From Tubulanus polymorphus (Eukaryota > Nemertea > Palaeonemertea > Tubulaniformes > Tubulanidae), in assembly GCF_964204645.1 (NCBI RefSeq), contig NC_134035.1, positions 248,001 through 312,000 of the forward strand: 64,000 bases of DNA, read 5' to 3'. This document shows positions 1 to 13,060 of this stretch, one piece after another (position 1 is the stretch's first letter; every line of letters starts with the position of its first letter). Under the pieces are notes generated by a model. It was given only the letters and a program-made list of their open reading frames with translations, searched no databases and was not told the origin of the DNA. The translations under genes were made by a program, and so were the position numbers.

Positions 1-1660
1 TAACAGAAAATACGGTTTTCGTTATCAGCCGTTTGTTCCCGGGTTCCTGATAGAAACAGTCAGCGAAAACCGCCGTGAATCCGTTGTATATATACGAGAT
101 ATTACTACTGCACGCAGGTATTTTTCTATGAAGATTACAAAATAACCACTATTCTTACTGGTTGGATTCAATATAGCTTAGAGGGGTCGGGGTTCAGTTG
201 TTTAGTCGAACTGTTTCCGCAGTTGGTATTAACCGAGGTTTTGTAACTAATGGTAAACAGTTATGCGCAACTATCAGAAAACAACCCTTGAACAACTGAC
301 CAGTCATTTATGATAATTTGTTATATCGTATCGTTCTATTGTCATCGGTCGGCAATTTATATTTGAGTGGAGTATTCAGATACTAATGAGAAAAAAAAAA
401 CGTTATTGTTGATTCTTAAGTGTTAATGGTAACTATTAATATTTAATAGTAAACAAACTTATTTATAATTAAACTATTTCTGTATGGTGTAAATGATATA
501 TTTGTGTTAAATGAATGATGAATTGAAGAACAAACACTTGATGGAGAATAAAACCCGGCTGGGCACCATGTTGTTTAAGAGTTGTGCATGGAGTACGTAT
601 AATGGCCAGGAGTTACACTTCGAGCCAACGACTTCTAAATGCATTCGACTCCTTTAGATGTGTGAAATTGTATCAAATAAAAAAAGGAATTTTAAATCAC
701 CACATTTTACGTTATTTTTCTTTAATCAGTGATGACAGGAACAGAAATCATTTTGAAAAATGTCGATATGAAGTCCACCTCATCAATAGTTACTAAATAA
801 TTAACCATTTATGACTTGTAATTTGAACTTGGATAAAATTCAAAAATTCTTGAAGCTTCTCAAATTATTTTTTATCCATTGAAAAACAATTTCTATTAGC
901 AATATCAGGAAATATGTATTTTTAGGGGGAGAAGTGTTTATTGATATTGCCCGGTTTGCAGGATACCTTTTTTGTTCCAGAATCATCTGTTCTACTTCCA
1001 TCAAAGAGAGATGATTAGTGCAGTAAAATCAGTTCTAAAATAGTCAGGGACCAGCGATCGAAGACGCAGTTTGCAACCTGCTAGGTTCAAGTATTTTAGT
1101 ATGGTCATGGACTAGTTTATACGTCCATGGTATGGTGAAGCATCCGGTCCTCCACAGATCAATACCAGTTTTTTTCTCATCGAAATTACCTGGCATGCGC
1201 AGCACAAAATGAACAACCCTAATTGTGTATGGTAGTTGTCTAAATTTAGTCTGAATACAAGTTGTTGTTACAGGTTCCCTACAACCCGGTTTGTAGAACG
1301 ACGGCTAGGTACTAGACTAGTCTAAATTATACCTGGCCCCAGTTTGCCGCGAACGAATCTACTTCCTCGAAAGATAGGACATTCATAGAACTAATTAGAA
1401 CAAATTATTGAACATATATCTAAACATTCTTAGCGCCACTTTCATTTAGAAAAATTCGGAATATTTTCGAACCGTAACCAGTCTGCATAAAGACAATAAA
1501 GAAAATTTGGCTTGATTTTGTAAGCGGTAACCAGTCTCTATATTTGCCTGTGGTCAGTTTTACTAGGGTAATTCACCGTATTAAACCTGAGGCCTAATGA
1601 ACTGAGATTCGACTGATTAATCATACAGATTTAGAGAATCTCGCTAACCAAACGAGGATC
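1..1660. other. 5' flank of NCKAP1
   Basis: No supported gene is seen here. The stretch is AT-rich with short open frames that look random. It should hold the NCKAP1 promoter and 5' leader, but I see no convincing TATA box or initiator that fixes the start site. The ATG at 1661 has an A at -3. Confidence 0.5.
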
Positions 1661-4600
1661 ATGTCGAGAGCGATGAATCCTAGTCAGCAGAAGCTGGCAG
1701 AGCGTCTAACTATACTGAATACCCGCGGTAAAGGTATGCTGACCAGGATTTATAATATTAAAAAGGTAAGTATTTTTCTTTTCCCCCACCCACGGCCACA
1801 CCACCGCAGCGCAGTCTCAGTCAGTGTCAATCCAGTCTCTTGTTGATAGAGAGTCTTGTTCAGAATTGAGTGTTTTTTACGATTGTTTCAGATGCTCGGG
1901 GGTCCAGATTCTAAACCTGGTTTTATGACCGATAAATCATTAGACGCCGCGATGAAAACAATAACCAGAAAATTTCCGACATTTGACAGTCGAGGGGTAA
2001 GTGTAATGAGTTCACTCTAGAAATGAATAGTGTTCTGAAGTGTTTGTTCTGAATATGTTTTTTTCTCCTTTACAGAAAGAATCGAATCACGTGAACGTGA
2101 TTAAAACTGATATAGTTAAAGCGTTGGCGTTGTATTACGATACGTTCGTAGATATTCTATCATTTAAGGTGAGTTTTTTGAGTTCAAATCAATGTAGTGC
2201 AGTTTAAACACTTCCTTATAGGGTTAAGCAGCCTGTCTGTGTTTGTGTTAAGTGATTGGAATGACAGTGAGCAAAAATGATACATTTTTGAGAAAGTATT
2301 GAAAAATTCTAAAAGTCAAAATGAAAGTAAAAAAAAGTCTTTCATGAAAGTTGCAGGGGAAGGGCATACTGTCTACACCGGTTTAATATGGTAGTTTCTT
2401 AAATTGTTTTATTGATTGTTATTTTAGGATCACGTCAGTAATTTATTGACTACATTTGACGCCTGTCAAGTTCACTTGGATATTGTAAGTAGTTTCTATA
2501 AAGTGTTCGTGATAAACTCATCATTTGCCTAGTTTTCACAGTCTGGACCGGGATCTACTTACTCATAGGCCTAGTACTTTTGTTTAAATCAATCAGAGAC
2601 TTTAAGAGTTAAAGTATTGGAAATTTAATTCTATAAGAACTGAGAGGACTGGGGTGTTGGAGAATGTTTCTATTTATTTGTTTGTTTAAATGATGGCTAT
2701 TTATTTTTCAGTCTTTGAATTTCAATTTAACGATGGGATATTTGGAGCTGATATCGATGTATGTTTCGATCATGTTGTTATTATATCGTATTGAAGATCG
2801 TAAAGCTGTTATTGGATTGTATAATTGTGCTCATGAACTCCTGCACGCTAAATGGTGAGCACAGTTCGCTTTGATATTGCGCATCCTCAAGTTCAATAAT
2901 TTTTTAGTGAGGATTCAGTTAAGATGTGATTAGTTAATTAGCGTGTTAGTTAATTAACGTATTTGTTAATTTATAGCGCTGAAAATTTTCCACGATTGGG
3001 TCAGATGATCATCGAATATGATCCACCTTTGAAAAAAATGTGCGAAGAATTTGTTCCACACAATCGGGTACGTAGAGATCTTACGTGTTTCCAATCTATA
3101 AATCAGGACCTAGTTCCACAGTTCTGAGTCAAATTTGACTCTACAGTTAAAACAATGAAAATCAACTAACTTTAACTCGGAGTTAACTCAAACTCACAAC
3201 TGTGGAACCGGGACCAGAGTATTGTTTGTACGTGATGATCAGAGTTCAAGATCTCACATGTTTCGGATCAATAAATCAGTGTATTGTTTGGACTCGTCCG
3301 ACATCCGATATTCATTTCAATATTTCTGAATTATCATGAAGTAAATCGGTATGTTTGTGTTATTGTGTTTTAGTTGGTAACTCAAGCGTTGCTGTCTCTG
3401 GAACAAGTTTACACGAGACGTAACCTGACCGCGGAATATTGGCGTAAAAACCAAATACTCAGCTTACTCTCCGAACCAAACAAATTAATCTCCTATGTTG
3501 AAACGGTAATTTCAAAAGAATTCTTTATTTTCCAATCTATTTTTATATCAGACACTTAAGGAGACTCTGTGATGAAAATGTATTCGCTTTCGGAAGTAAA
3601 AGTTTGTTCAAGTTAACCAAAGAATGAATACTAAATCGAACAATGCAGTTTTAAGTGTTTTGTTGTCAATTAACGTATCATTAGCTTTAACTCTCATTCC
3701 TGATCGGAACTTTCATTAATCCGCGTTGTTTATATTTCAGAACCCTTGTGAATACGTTTCTATTGACGCGATGGAGAAATGGATTGTCTGTAAGTAAGAG
3801 TTGTAATCATGCATTTTACCGGAGCTCCTACTGTTATTTATGATGAGATATATTTTTGCGTATTTCAGTTGGATTTTTAGTGTGTAATTCACAACTGGTA
3901 AATAATCCACAGGCGAATGAATTATGGAAAGCTGCTTTACATAGTAGTTACATTCTACCTTTATGCCGCGATGAAGTTCTACACACTCACATGTTCATCA
4001 TGAACTATTTTGATAACACAAAGGGGTAACAATCATTTCACTTCTATTTATAAATGTCACCAGTAGAAAGTGCTTGCCGTGGAGCTGATTGTCTCGGATT
4101 ATTGCGTGACAAAATGTGTGACAAGCAATGAGTGTAATTACACCTTATCAAACAAACTGAAGAAAATGAAGCAGAGATGATCGTCACTTTGAATTCTTAT
4201 TTCTCAGACCGAAAAAAAACTTGAAATCCGCCCTCAGTGGTGAAATTTGCCCTCAGGCAATGGACCGACTACGACGGAGAGACGTGACTGCACTGGTGGT
4301 CGCTTGAGTTACCTTAGTTAGTTACCTAAACTTAACTAACTTACATATAATTTATATATATTATATTAATATACCGGTAATGATAATCCATAACTTGATT
4401 TTTAGGCAAAGTAGACGTGTGAATGAAATCAAAGAATATCACGCGATTGCTGTTCAGAACGCGTAAGTTTTTATATCATCAAATCTTGCTGTAAAACTAC
4501 AAACAATGTTAACTATTTCACCCAGTCCTGGTTGTTTCTGTCTGTGGTACATCAGACATTAAGGTTCTTGGTGAAAGTAACTATATGTTGATGTATATCT

Positions 4601-7600
4601 TTAACAGGCCGGCTATTCACAAAGACAGACGCAAGTATCTACGGACGAGTATCAAAGAGTTAGCGTTACTATTCACTGATCAGCCAGGTTTACTCGGCCC
4701 AAAGGTACAGTTACTATATATGTTTATTACATTTTGATAAAAGTTGAATATTCCCTCCATTGAGTTTAGTATTAATGTGGTTATAATGAAAAAGAACAGA
4801 TTTTGGATTAATTTATTGGGGGTAGTGTACGTATATAGTTTTGAATGAACTGCTAGGTCTATTGTTTTCGCTGAATTTTGACCAGATTTCTTATGATTTG
4901 TTTTCAGGCACTTTATATATTCATGGCATTGTCAATGTGTAAAGACGAAATTGAATGGTTGCTCAGACATTACGGAAATCCACCCCCTAAAAAACTAAAC
5001 TTGAGAGTGTCGGCTGAAGATTTTGTCGATCGTCAACTTCCTGAAATGCTGTTTCATATGGAAGAATTAAGAGGTAGGTTTACACAGATTGATGACGTAC
5101 CAAAGGGTTTGGTTCCGCGATATCCTGCATACTGTGTTTGCTTGGAGGATATCCTGCAGGATTTGGTTTCAGGATATCTCCACATGTTGTAGTTTCAGGA
5201 TATCCTGCTGCAGAGTGTAGGGTTCCCAGACTGCAAATTGTTCTTTGCTACATCATTGATATGTAATCAGCATTTAGTATTTTCTAATGTCTGTGATACT
5301 TTGCTCATTCTCTAGCGCTAGTGAAGAAATACAACCAGGTTATACAGAGATATTACATTCAAATGATGGCTGGTTATGACGCGCCGGCGTTAAATGAAAT
5401 CATACAAGTACGTCATGTTACGTTATTGGAATTTATCAATTATTAACGAAATTCTCGAATGTTATTTCATAGTGTTTTGGTATTTTCAGTCGTTGTCTGC
5501 CTGTCCAGAGGATGAATCAATGATTCTGTCTTCATTTTGTAATATAATGCAGTCACTGTCAGTGAAACAAGGTAATCACTTTCTCTCTCACTTCATAAAA
5601 TGAATTTCTATTTCATTTCACTCCGCTCAACTCAGATGTTTTGACTTGAGAGTGATATCTGAGTTGGACGGTACAGTAGACTCCGCTCAAGTCAGATGTT
5701 TTGACTTGAGAGTGATATCTGAGTTGGATGATACAGTAGACTCCGCTCAAGTCAGATGTTTTGACTTGAGAGTGATATCTGAGTTGGATGGTACAGTAGA
5801 CTCCGCTCAAGTCAGATGTTTTGACTTGAGAGTGATATCTGAGTTGGATGATACAGTAGACTCCGCTCAAGTCAGATCTTTTGACTTGAGAGTGATATCT
5901 GAGTTGGACGGTACAGTAGACTCCGCTCAAGTCAGATGTTTTGACTTGAGAGTGATATCTGAGTTGGATGATACAGTAGACTCCGCTCAAGTCAGATGTT
6001 TTGACTTGAGAGTGATATCTGAGTTGGACGGTACAGTAGACTCCGCTCAAGTCAGATGTTTTGACTTGAGAGTGATATCTGAGTTGGATGATACAGTAGA
6101 CTCCGCTCAAGTCAGATGTTTTGACTTGAGAGTGATATCTGAGTTGGATGATACAGTAGACTCCGCTCAAGTCAGATGTTTTGACTTGAGAGTGATATCT
6201 GAGTTGGATGATACAGTAGACTCCGCTCAAGTCAGATCTTTTGACTTGAGAGTGATATCTGAGTTGGATGATACAGTAGACTCCGCTCAAGTCAGATCTT
6301 TTGACTTGAGAGTGATATCTGAGTTGGATGATACAGTAGACTCCGCTCAAGTCGGATGTTTTGACTTGAGAGTGATATCTGTGTTGGATGATACAGTAGA
6401 CTCTGCTCAAGTCCAATCTATTGACTTGAGAGTGATATCTGAGTTGGATGGTACAGTAGACTCCGCTCAAGTCAGATCTTTTGACTGGAGAGTGATATCT
6501 GAGTTGGATGGTACAGTAGACTCTGCTCAAGTCCAATCTATTGACTTGAGAGTGATATCTGAGTTGGATGGTACAGTAGACTCCGCTCAAGTCCAATCTA
6601 TTGACTTGAGATTGATATCTGTAGTGGATGGTTCATACTATCATAAAAATATTTCTACAAATATCTGACAGACTACTAAATGTATGTTGATTGGATCTGG
6701 CTTGAGGATAGTCTACTGTTTTACTATCAATATCTTTCTAAACTGCCTCAGATTTTACATGATGTTTTTGTGTATTGTCGTTTCAGTTGAGATGAATGAG
6801 TTGTTTGATTTTCGCGGGATCCGTCTGGATTGGTTCCGACTGCAGGCGTATACCAGCGTTAGTAAAGCTGCGTTCAGTTTGTGCGATTATCGTAATCTCG
6901 CCGTTCACATGAATATGGTTTCATTTCACACTAAAATGGTCGACAGTCTCGATGAAATGTTGCTGGAAACATCAGATCTATCGATTTATTGGTAAGATTT
7001 CAGTAGATTGAGCTCCTCCTCACAGGTATCAGCCTGTCTAGTCCGAGCTCCTCCTCACTGGTATCAGCCTGTCTAGTCCGAGCTCCTCCTCACTGGTATC
7101 AGCCTGTCTAGTCCGAGCTCCTCCTCACTGGTATCAGCCTGTCTAGTCCGAGCTCTTCCTCACTGGTATCAGCCTGTCTAGTCCGAGCTCCTCCTCACAG
7201 GTATCAGCCTGTCTAGTCCGAGCTCCTCCTCACTGGTATCAGCCTGTCTAGTCCGAGCTCCTCCTCACTGGTATCAGCCTGTCTAGTCCGAGCTCCTCCT
7301 CACTGGTATCAGCCTGTCTAGTCCGAGCTCCTCCTCACTGGTATCAGCCTGTCTAGTCCGAGCTCCTCCTCACAGGTATCAGCCTGTCTAGTCCGAGCTC
7401 CTCCTCACAGGTATCAGCTGTCTACCGGTATCTTTCTTTCACATACTGGCTTCTCGTTAATCTAGGGTTCATGGTTTAAATCCTGATGGGGGCAGATTTT
7501 CTCACTTATCTCTGGTCTGTCTCCCTTTCAATGAAAGAAAGAAAAAAGCTTCAATAAATCCTTGAATGGCACTCGGCGGGGGTGGGAAGAAACCTCAAAC

Positions 7601-10600
7601 CTGATTGATGCTCAGTGAGTCCCTGAGTTAAGTTCAGCGGGTTGAGGCTAATATTGCAGATTTTTCATTTATGTTTACAGTTTCTATACGAATATATTTG
7701 AACACCAGTTTAAACAGTGTATGGAATTCCCTGCACAACATCGTTACAGCATCGCATTTCCGATGATCTGTTCGCATTTCATGAATGCTACGCATCCTCT
7801 CTGCCCGGAGGAACGACATTCGATCGGTACGACCAGCGTGCAGTACGCTCATTGGTTTATTAAAGAGATGACTGAAGAGGTTAATCAGGTCATCACAGCC
7901 GTTTGTGAGGAACAGTGCAATATGGCAGATAAGGTAATATAACAACCTTTAAAACACTTCTATTGATGACTACCCAAAAGTGCTGGTGATAATTCGAAAA
8001 TTTTAGAATATTCTACCCCAGTTTGTTGAATAACGTCCATACCCCTATAGTGCGTCTAAACCACAGCACGGTGTATGTTTGTATGTGCTGCCATCATTCA
8101 ATAGAGATAAGAACTAATTGCAAATAACATCGATATACCGCAATGCGGTTTACTAGCAAAGTCCATCTCCAATTTATACACCACATTGAAAGGGTAGATT
8201 TAAGAAAATTTACATCCAAAATTAGAAAGGAAATTCTATAAATTGCTTTTGGGTTTTTTATTCATAGAATGAACAGTGTTTTTCACATGTGTCTCATGTA
8301 TATTTGTAGTTGTTGCCGAAGAACTGCGCGGCTCACATCGCCAACGCCGTCAGTCGTAAGAAAAACAAAGATCGACGAAAACTACTTCCCGAACCTGAAA
8401 AACCCGGCACGGAAAGTTACCGCAAACATCGCGAAGAATTCAAAAAGTACGATTTCAGATTTCAATGTCTACAATCTACAGTTAGATCCTGTGCAACTGG
8501 ACCCAGTTCCACAGTTGTGAGTTAAGATTTAACTCTTGAGTTAACTAATTGAAAATTAACTAATGTTAACTCAGAGTTAACTCGAACTCACAACTGTGGA
8601 ACTGGGTCCTGGATCTTACAGGGTAATTGTCATTTTGATTTTAATCTTCAAAATCTTTTTTTCATATTTCATTTCATAAAGAATTGATAAGTTGCATATG
8701 GCGTTGACGGAACTGTGTTATGCGTTGAACTACTGTAGCGTTATCACAGTGTGGGAACATGGTTTCGTACCCAGGGAATTCTTTGTCCAACATTTAGAAG
8801 CCAGATTCAATAAGTAAGACAAATTGTTTTTAAATTCTACTCGCGAAGTAACGAAGAAGAATGAATGCACTTTTTATTTGTTTCTGATTTTAGGGCGTTA
8901 GTCGGTTTGATGATGTACAATCCTGAATCGAGTGAAATCGCTAAACCTTCGGAACTGTTAAACAGTGTACAGGCTATCATGAGTGTATTGCAGAGTCTGG
9001 AAAATTACAGTTAGTATCAAACCTAAATCTTAGAAAATCGAACATATAATTTTAAGAATTTAAAAGTATTTTACAGTAGACTCATCCTTAGTCGGTAGGT
9101 AAACTACTGAATTTGATGAATTTAACTAAAAATCTTTTAGGAAAACCTTTTTGCCTTATTTTTACTTGAGTCAGGGGCGGATCCAGAATTTTAAAGGCTG
9201 GGTGCTCTAGCACTCGGAGCACCCCTTCCTCTGGATCCTCTCCGGTCAGTTTCCCATCAACTGAAAACTACTGGTCCCAAAACTACCGGTACTGAATAAG
9301 CTTTAGTCTACTGTTAATAGTAAGGCATACCATATCAATTTATGTGATTTCTTGACTTCTAGCCCACTAGATCACATAGACCCTGTGAGTTCTATTGTCT
9401 ATCTTATCATTATATTGAGTTTTGATGTTGTATTATTTTCTAGTTCACGTTGATATTACTCGCGTATTCAATAACGTTTTACCGCAACAAACTCAACCGA
9501 CAGATAGCATCAGCGGAGAGAAAACCATCACTTCAACTTATACTACGTGGTACGTTAAACAATAATTACTGTAGGAACTAGCAATTCAAACAAGGGCTTT
9601 ATATCATTAAGGCAATTATTAATTCGATAATTCACAGGTATTTAGAAGTATTGTTACGGCGAGTGAGTAGCGGTCACATCGTTTATTCACCCAATCAGAA
9701 AGCATTTGTGAGTCTAACGGCTGAAGGACAATTACCGTTTAATGCAGAAGAATATGCTGATATTATGGGTAAGTTGAATAATAAAGAGTGAGTTGATCAT
9801 TCGTGCACAGATCACCGGTCAGTCTCGTAATTTTTTGAATAACAATTTGGTTAATTATCTACGTAGAAATGCGAGCGATGGCAGAATTAGTCGGTCCGTA
9901 CGGTATGAAATATTTAAATGAAAGATTGATGTGGCATACCGCTAGTCAAGTCGAAGAGCTGAAGGTCAGTGCTACTGAGTTCTCTGTTCAACTTTAACCC
10001 ATACACCGAGAATATAAGAATTTAAACTGCATATTTGAGTTTTATATTTATGGTTAACTTGGGGACTAATACAATCAACGATGGCTGACTGATGGCCATT
10101 TTAAGTTGAGAGATCTTTTGACTTAAGAGTGATATCTGAGTTGGATGATACAGTAGACTCCACTCAAGTCGGATCTTTTGACTTGAGTGGGATATCTGAG
10201 TTGGATGATACAGTAGACTCCGCTCAAGTCAGATATTTTGACTTGATGAGTGATACCTGAATTGGGCGATATTTCTAGTTGTGTTTATTTCAATCATAAC
10301 CAATTGTTGATGTTTATTGCAGAAATTGGTGATATTAAATAAGGATATACTGTCTAGTTTACGCAGTAGTTACGACAAACCTGATCAAATGAGAAATCTT
10401 TATCGTATGCTGCAGAGTAAGTTTCATCGCGGCCTCCACAAGTCGTCCTCCACTTAAGGTTTAGATACATGTAAAATGATTGAAATATTTTATATATTGC
10501 TATTTTTAGATGTTGATAACGTTTTACAAAGGATGACAATAATCGGAGTTCTTCTTTGTTTCCGAGATATTGCGCAGGAAGCATTGAATGATGTACGTTC

Positions 10601-12526
10601 ACTTAGATACTACCGATATCATCTTGAAAAAAACGCAATTATTGAAATTCTTAATTCATGATTTTCATTTTAGGTTTTAGAAAATCGAATACCGTTTTTA
10701 CTGAACTCGATTCATGACTTTCAACAGCACGTTCCAACTGGACAAGATTCAATGGTACATAATTAAACCACGTAACAATAAAACTGAGCGTTATTTAATC
10801 TAAAATACTATTCTATCTAAATACATTACTCAGTTTCTCCATGTAATCCAATAACAATCAACATTTCATCTTTCCATTTCATAAATAGCTGTCATCTATA
10901 AGGAATCAGGTAAATGTATTATTGAATGCAATGAGACTTCACGTGTATATGATTCGTATGCTTGTATTTACCTATATCTATTCACTTACCCGCAATGTTC
11001 TTATTTGGTTGTTTAGATTGTCAATGAAATGGCGTCAGCTGCTGGGTTGAAATGTGATACCGATCCTGTACTTTGCGCTGCTCTTAGATCGCAGAAAACT
11101 GCAGGTAAGTTTGGATCCCGGGTAGTTTGCAGTATTTTAAGACTTTAGGAGATGAGAGTTACACAATTATCCCCGAGGCCAATATTGGCTGTTCTTTTTA
11201 GCCCACTTAGGACTTTAGACCCGGTGTGAATATTGAAATTACTGGCATCATCAGATTGAAAAGTATTTCTCTACAAAATGGGCATGGTGTCCCTGGGCGC
11301 AATGCCAGTGCTCACTTAACGCAAAGTTTATTGCAAGAATATGTCACCCGAACCTAACTCAAATTCAGACATACCCATTCTTTACGTTGTCATGTTTTCT
11401 TAGTGCTAACAGTGATGTTATAATGAGTTTTAACTGTATATTATATCACATCTTGGTGTATGTCATGTATTTACAGAAGTTGGATCTGAAGATGAACACA
11501 ATATTGCCTGTCTGTTAATGGTGTTCGTAGCGGTTTCGTTACCAAGACTCGCAGCCAATCCTGAATCCCGTTACAAACCAGCTCTCGAAGGTCATCTCAA
11601 TAATATGCATTGTATTTCTAAAGCTGTGAACACGTTAGCGGCGGCATTGTTTACCATTTACGGTAGAAACGATGTTGAAGAAAGACTCAAAGAATTTTTG
11701 GCGGTAAGTTTCAGACTTTTACTTGATGGTTTTGAAAATTTGAGAAAATTCATACAGCTTTAGTTGGTCTACACAGACCGAGTTAGTTAACGGTATTTCA
11801 ACATGTTTGACAGGCGCTGCCATCTTTCAATATAGATAAAACTAATTACAGTGAACTCGCCCGATATACCGCCCTCCCATATACCACGACCCCCACCTAC
11901 CGCCATGTTTTCTCAATGTACATCTCTATACAAATACATAGTAAAACACTCCCGATATACCGCCAGAATTGTTCTGCACCTATGTGGGCGGTATATCGGG
12001 GGTTTACTGTCGTTCTGCACCGATGTGGGCGGTATATCGGGGGTTTACTGTCGTTCTGCACCGATGTGGGCGGTATATCGGAGGTTGACTGTACTAATTA
12101 AATCAATACATCGCACTGCGGTGTAGATGCACAGCACTGAAAGGGTTAATTTCACTGATCTATAATTGTGTATTGTTTCAGTTGGCCTCGTCTAGTTTAC
12201 TTCGACTCGGGCAGGAGCCCGACAAGGAAGCGGTGAAAAACCGAGAATCAGTTTATCTGTTATTAGATCAAGTGAGTTGAAAATCTCATCATCTCGGCGC
12301 AATGGCAGATCCAGCCTAGCGATACTCAGATTTGACCCCCGGATCCGCTACTGCAGCATATTCTTTGAATGTTCGTATATTTATGTAATCTAACATGTAC
12401 ATGATTTTATATTTCTAGATTGTACAGGAGTCTCCGTTTCTTACAATGGATCTTCTTGAATCGTGTTTCCCGTATTGTTTGTTGAGGAATTCGTACCACG
12501 CTGTTTACAAAGGTTCAGAGAATTGA
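1661..12526 (+). CDS. NCKAP1: NCK-associated protein 1 (Nap1/Hem/Kette), WAVE complex subunit, complete
   Basis: The product is a scaffold subunit of the WAVE regulatory complex, which pairs with CYFIP/Sra1 and relays Rac1 signals to Arp2/3 actin nucleation at the membrane. Coding exons read: 1661-1765, 1892-1996, 2076-2168, 2428-2484, 2712-2854, 2977-3067, 3374-3505, 3741-3789, 3869-4025, 4406-4462, 4608-4704, 4908-5073, 5316-5407, 5490-5571, 6787-6991, 7681-7933, 8310-8446, 8682-8813, 8894-9009, 9444-9549, 9638-9768, 9867-9964, 10323-10416, 10510-10592, 10674-10754, (10889-10909), 11017-11104, 11477-11703, 12182-12271, 12419-12526. All junction phases agree and the sum divides by three: 1124 aa, or 1131 with the microexon. 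Human is about 1128. The start reads [20 protein letters not shown], close to vertebrate NCKAP1. Other landmarks are [21 protein letters not shown], split here as [10 protein letters not shown] and AYTSVSK, then [20 protein letters not shown] and [16 protein letters not shown] near the C-terminus. The stop is TGA at 12524. Vertebrate proteins end similarly in HAVYK plus a short tail. Confidence 0.97.
3106..3215. mobile_element. MITE family 1, copy in NCKAP1 intron 6
   Basis: A ~110-bp foldback sequence. The left end reads GGACCTAGTTCCACAG and the right end is its inverted match ACTGTGGAACCGGGACC, with GAGTTAACTC-type internal palindromes. Further copies lie at 8499, 60092 and 63086. No coding capacity, so a non-autonomous DNA element is likely. 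Confidence 0.7.
5621..6640. repeat. 60-bp hairpin minisatellite, ~17 copies, NCKAP1 intron 14
   Basis: The sequence repeats with an exact 60-bp period for about 17 units. Each unit contains CTCAAGTCA, seven bases, then TGACTTGAG: a perfect 9-bp stem. Because 60 is a multiple of three, both strands stay open for over 320 codons, but this is an intron and the frames are artefacts. Related units occur at 10104-10262, 53821-54060 and (degenerate, inverted) near 62590-62630. Confidence 0.95.
7010..7428. repeat. 35-bp minisatellite, 12 copies, NCKAP1 intron 15
   Basis: Tandem units beginning GAGCTCCTCCTCACTGGTAT, period 35 bp, with a single recurrent T/A variant (CACTGG versus CACAGG). The array sits directly after the donor of the exon ending at 6991. 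Confidence 0.95.
8040..8215. repeat. Dispersed repeat, copy 1 (intron 16 of NCKAP1)
   Basis: Shares the blocks GCTGCCATC-TTCAATA-AGATAA, ACTAATT, a CGATATACCGC-like core and CA-ATTGAAAGGGT with 11795-12155 in the same order. Both lie in NCKAP1 introns. Function unknown; probably an old interspersed element. Confidence 0.5.
8499..8609. mobile_element. MITE family 1, best-preserved copy
   Basis: Perfect terminal inverted repeats of about 25 bp, starting GGACCCAGTTCCACAGTTGT and ending in its reverse complement. It fills nearly half of a 235-bp intron between the exons ending 8446 and starting 8682. Confidence 0.8.
10104..10262. repeat. 60-bp hairpin repeat family, ~2.5 copies (NCKAP1 intron 22)
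   Basis: Same 60-bp unit and same orientation as 5621-6640, with a few substitutions. This second locus inside the same gene shows the unit is dispersed as well as tandem. Confidence 0.85.
10889..10909 (+). other. NCKAP1: Candidate 21-nt in-frame microexon of NCKAP1
   Basis: Flanked by AAATAG and GTAAAT. Reads LSSIRNQ in phase 0 between an exon ending in phase 0 (10754) and one starting in phase 0 (11017), so inclusion or skipping both keep the frame. It falls where vertebrate NCKAP1 has a few extra residues before ELSSAAGL. A candidate only: 21 nt is short evidence. Confidence 0.5.
11795..12155. repeat. Dispersed repeat copy 2 with nested inverted-repeat element
   Basis: Outer blocks match 8040-8215. 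Inside, an element with inverted ends (CAGTGAACTCGCCCGATATA versus the complement of TATATCGGAGGTTGACTG) is inserted. Its right half is amplified about three times with a 41-bp period (from 11971, 12012 and 12053). Lies in NCKAP1 intron 27. Confidence 0.55.
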
Positions 12527-13039
12527 ACAGTATAAACCTACTGACAGTATACACTGTCCTGTGTGCAGCGAAAACTGATCGTAATTACTTATGAATTATA
12601 CGCAAGTGCTTCTTCTTACTATCAGGCAAACTTTATTTCATATTCGAATAATGTATTTAGAAATTACTTTTATATATTTGTGCATGATTTTTATGCTATT
12701 TCCATTATTGTATTCGTTTATATTATTTATTTACACCGAAGAAATTGAACATTGTATATTAGGAGCAATGAAAAAAACATTCTGTCGCATCAGGACCAAA
12801 TTGTTTATAAAATTGGAAGATTAAGAATAGACTATAGCAGTCCATAGTGTACAAGAATTATAATCTACAATATTCTAAAAACAAAGTTGTCAACAAAATA
12901 ATGAATTGATTTTATGAGTTTGTATTAGTGATAAACCAATCGATCGATTCATGTGTGTGTATTCTTCAATTGAATATATGTTTGTAAACTTTATAATCAT
13001 GTAATTGTGGACAGAATGTTTGATTCTTGTTAATATCTG

Positions 13040-13045
13040 AATAAA
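13040..13045 (+). promoter_or_regulatory. NCKAP1: NCKAP1 poly(A) signal
   Basis: AATAAA 514 bp after the TGA stop, followed by a T/G-rich stretch (TGTGCTTGTT). 12527-13039 would be the 3' UTR. Confidence 0.7.
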
Positions 13046-13060
13046 AACAAGATTTAACAA

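Noticed and set aside
584-796. 70-codon open frame upstream of NCKAP1
   Set aside because: No homology, no splice or promoter context; length expected by chance in AT-rich DNA.
5613-6668. Two long overlapping open frames (327 aa minus, 340 aa plus)
   Set aside because: Both run through a 60-bp tandem repeat inside an NCKAP1 intron; a period divisible by three keeps several frames open.
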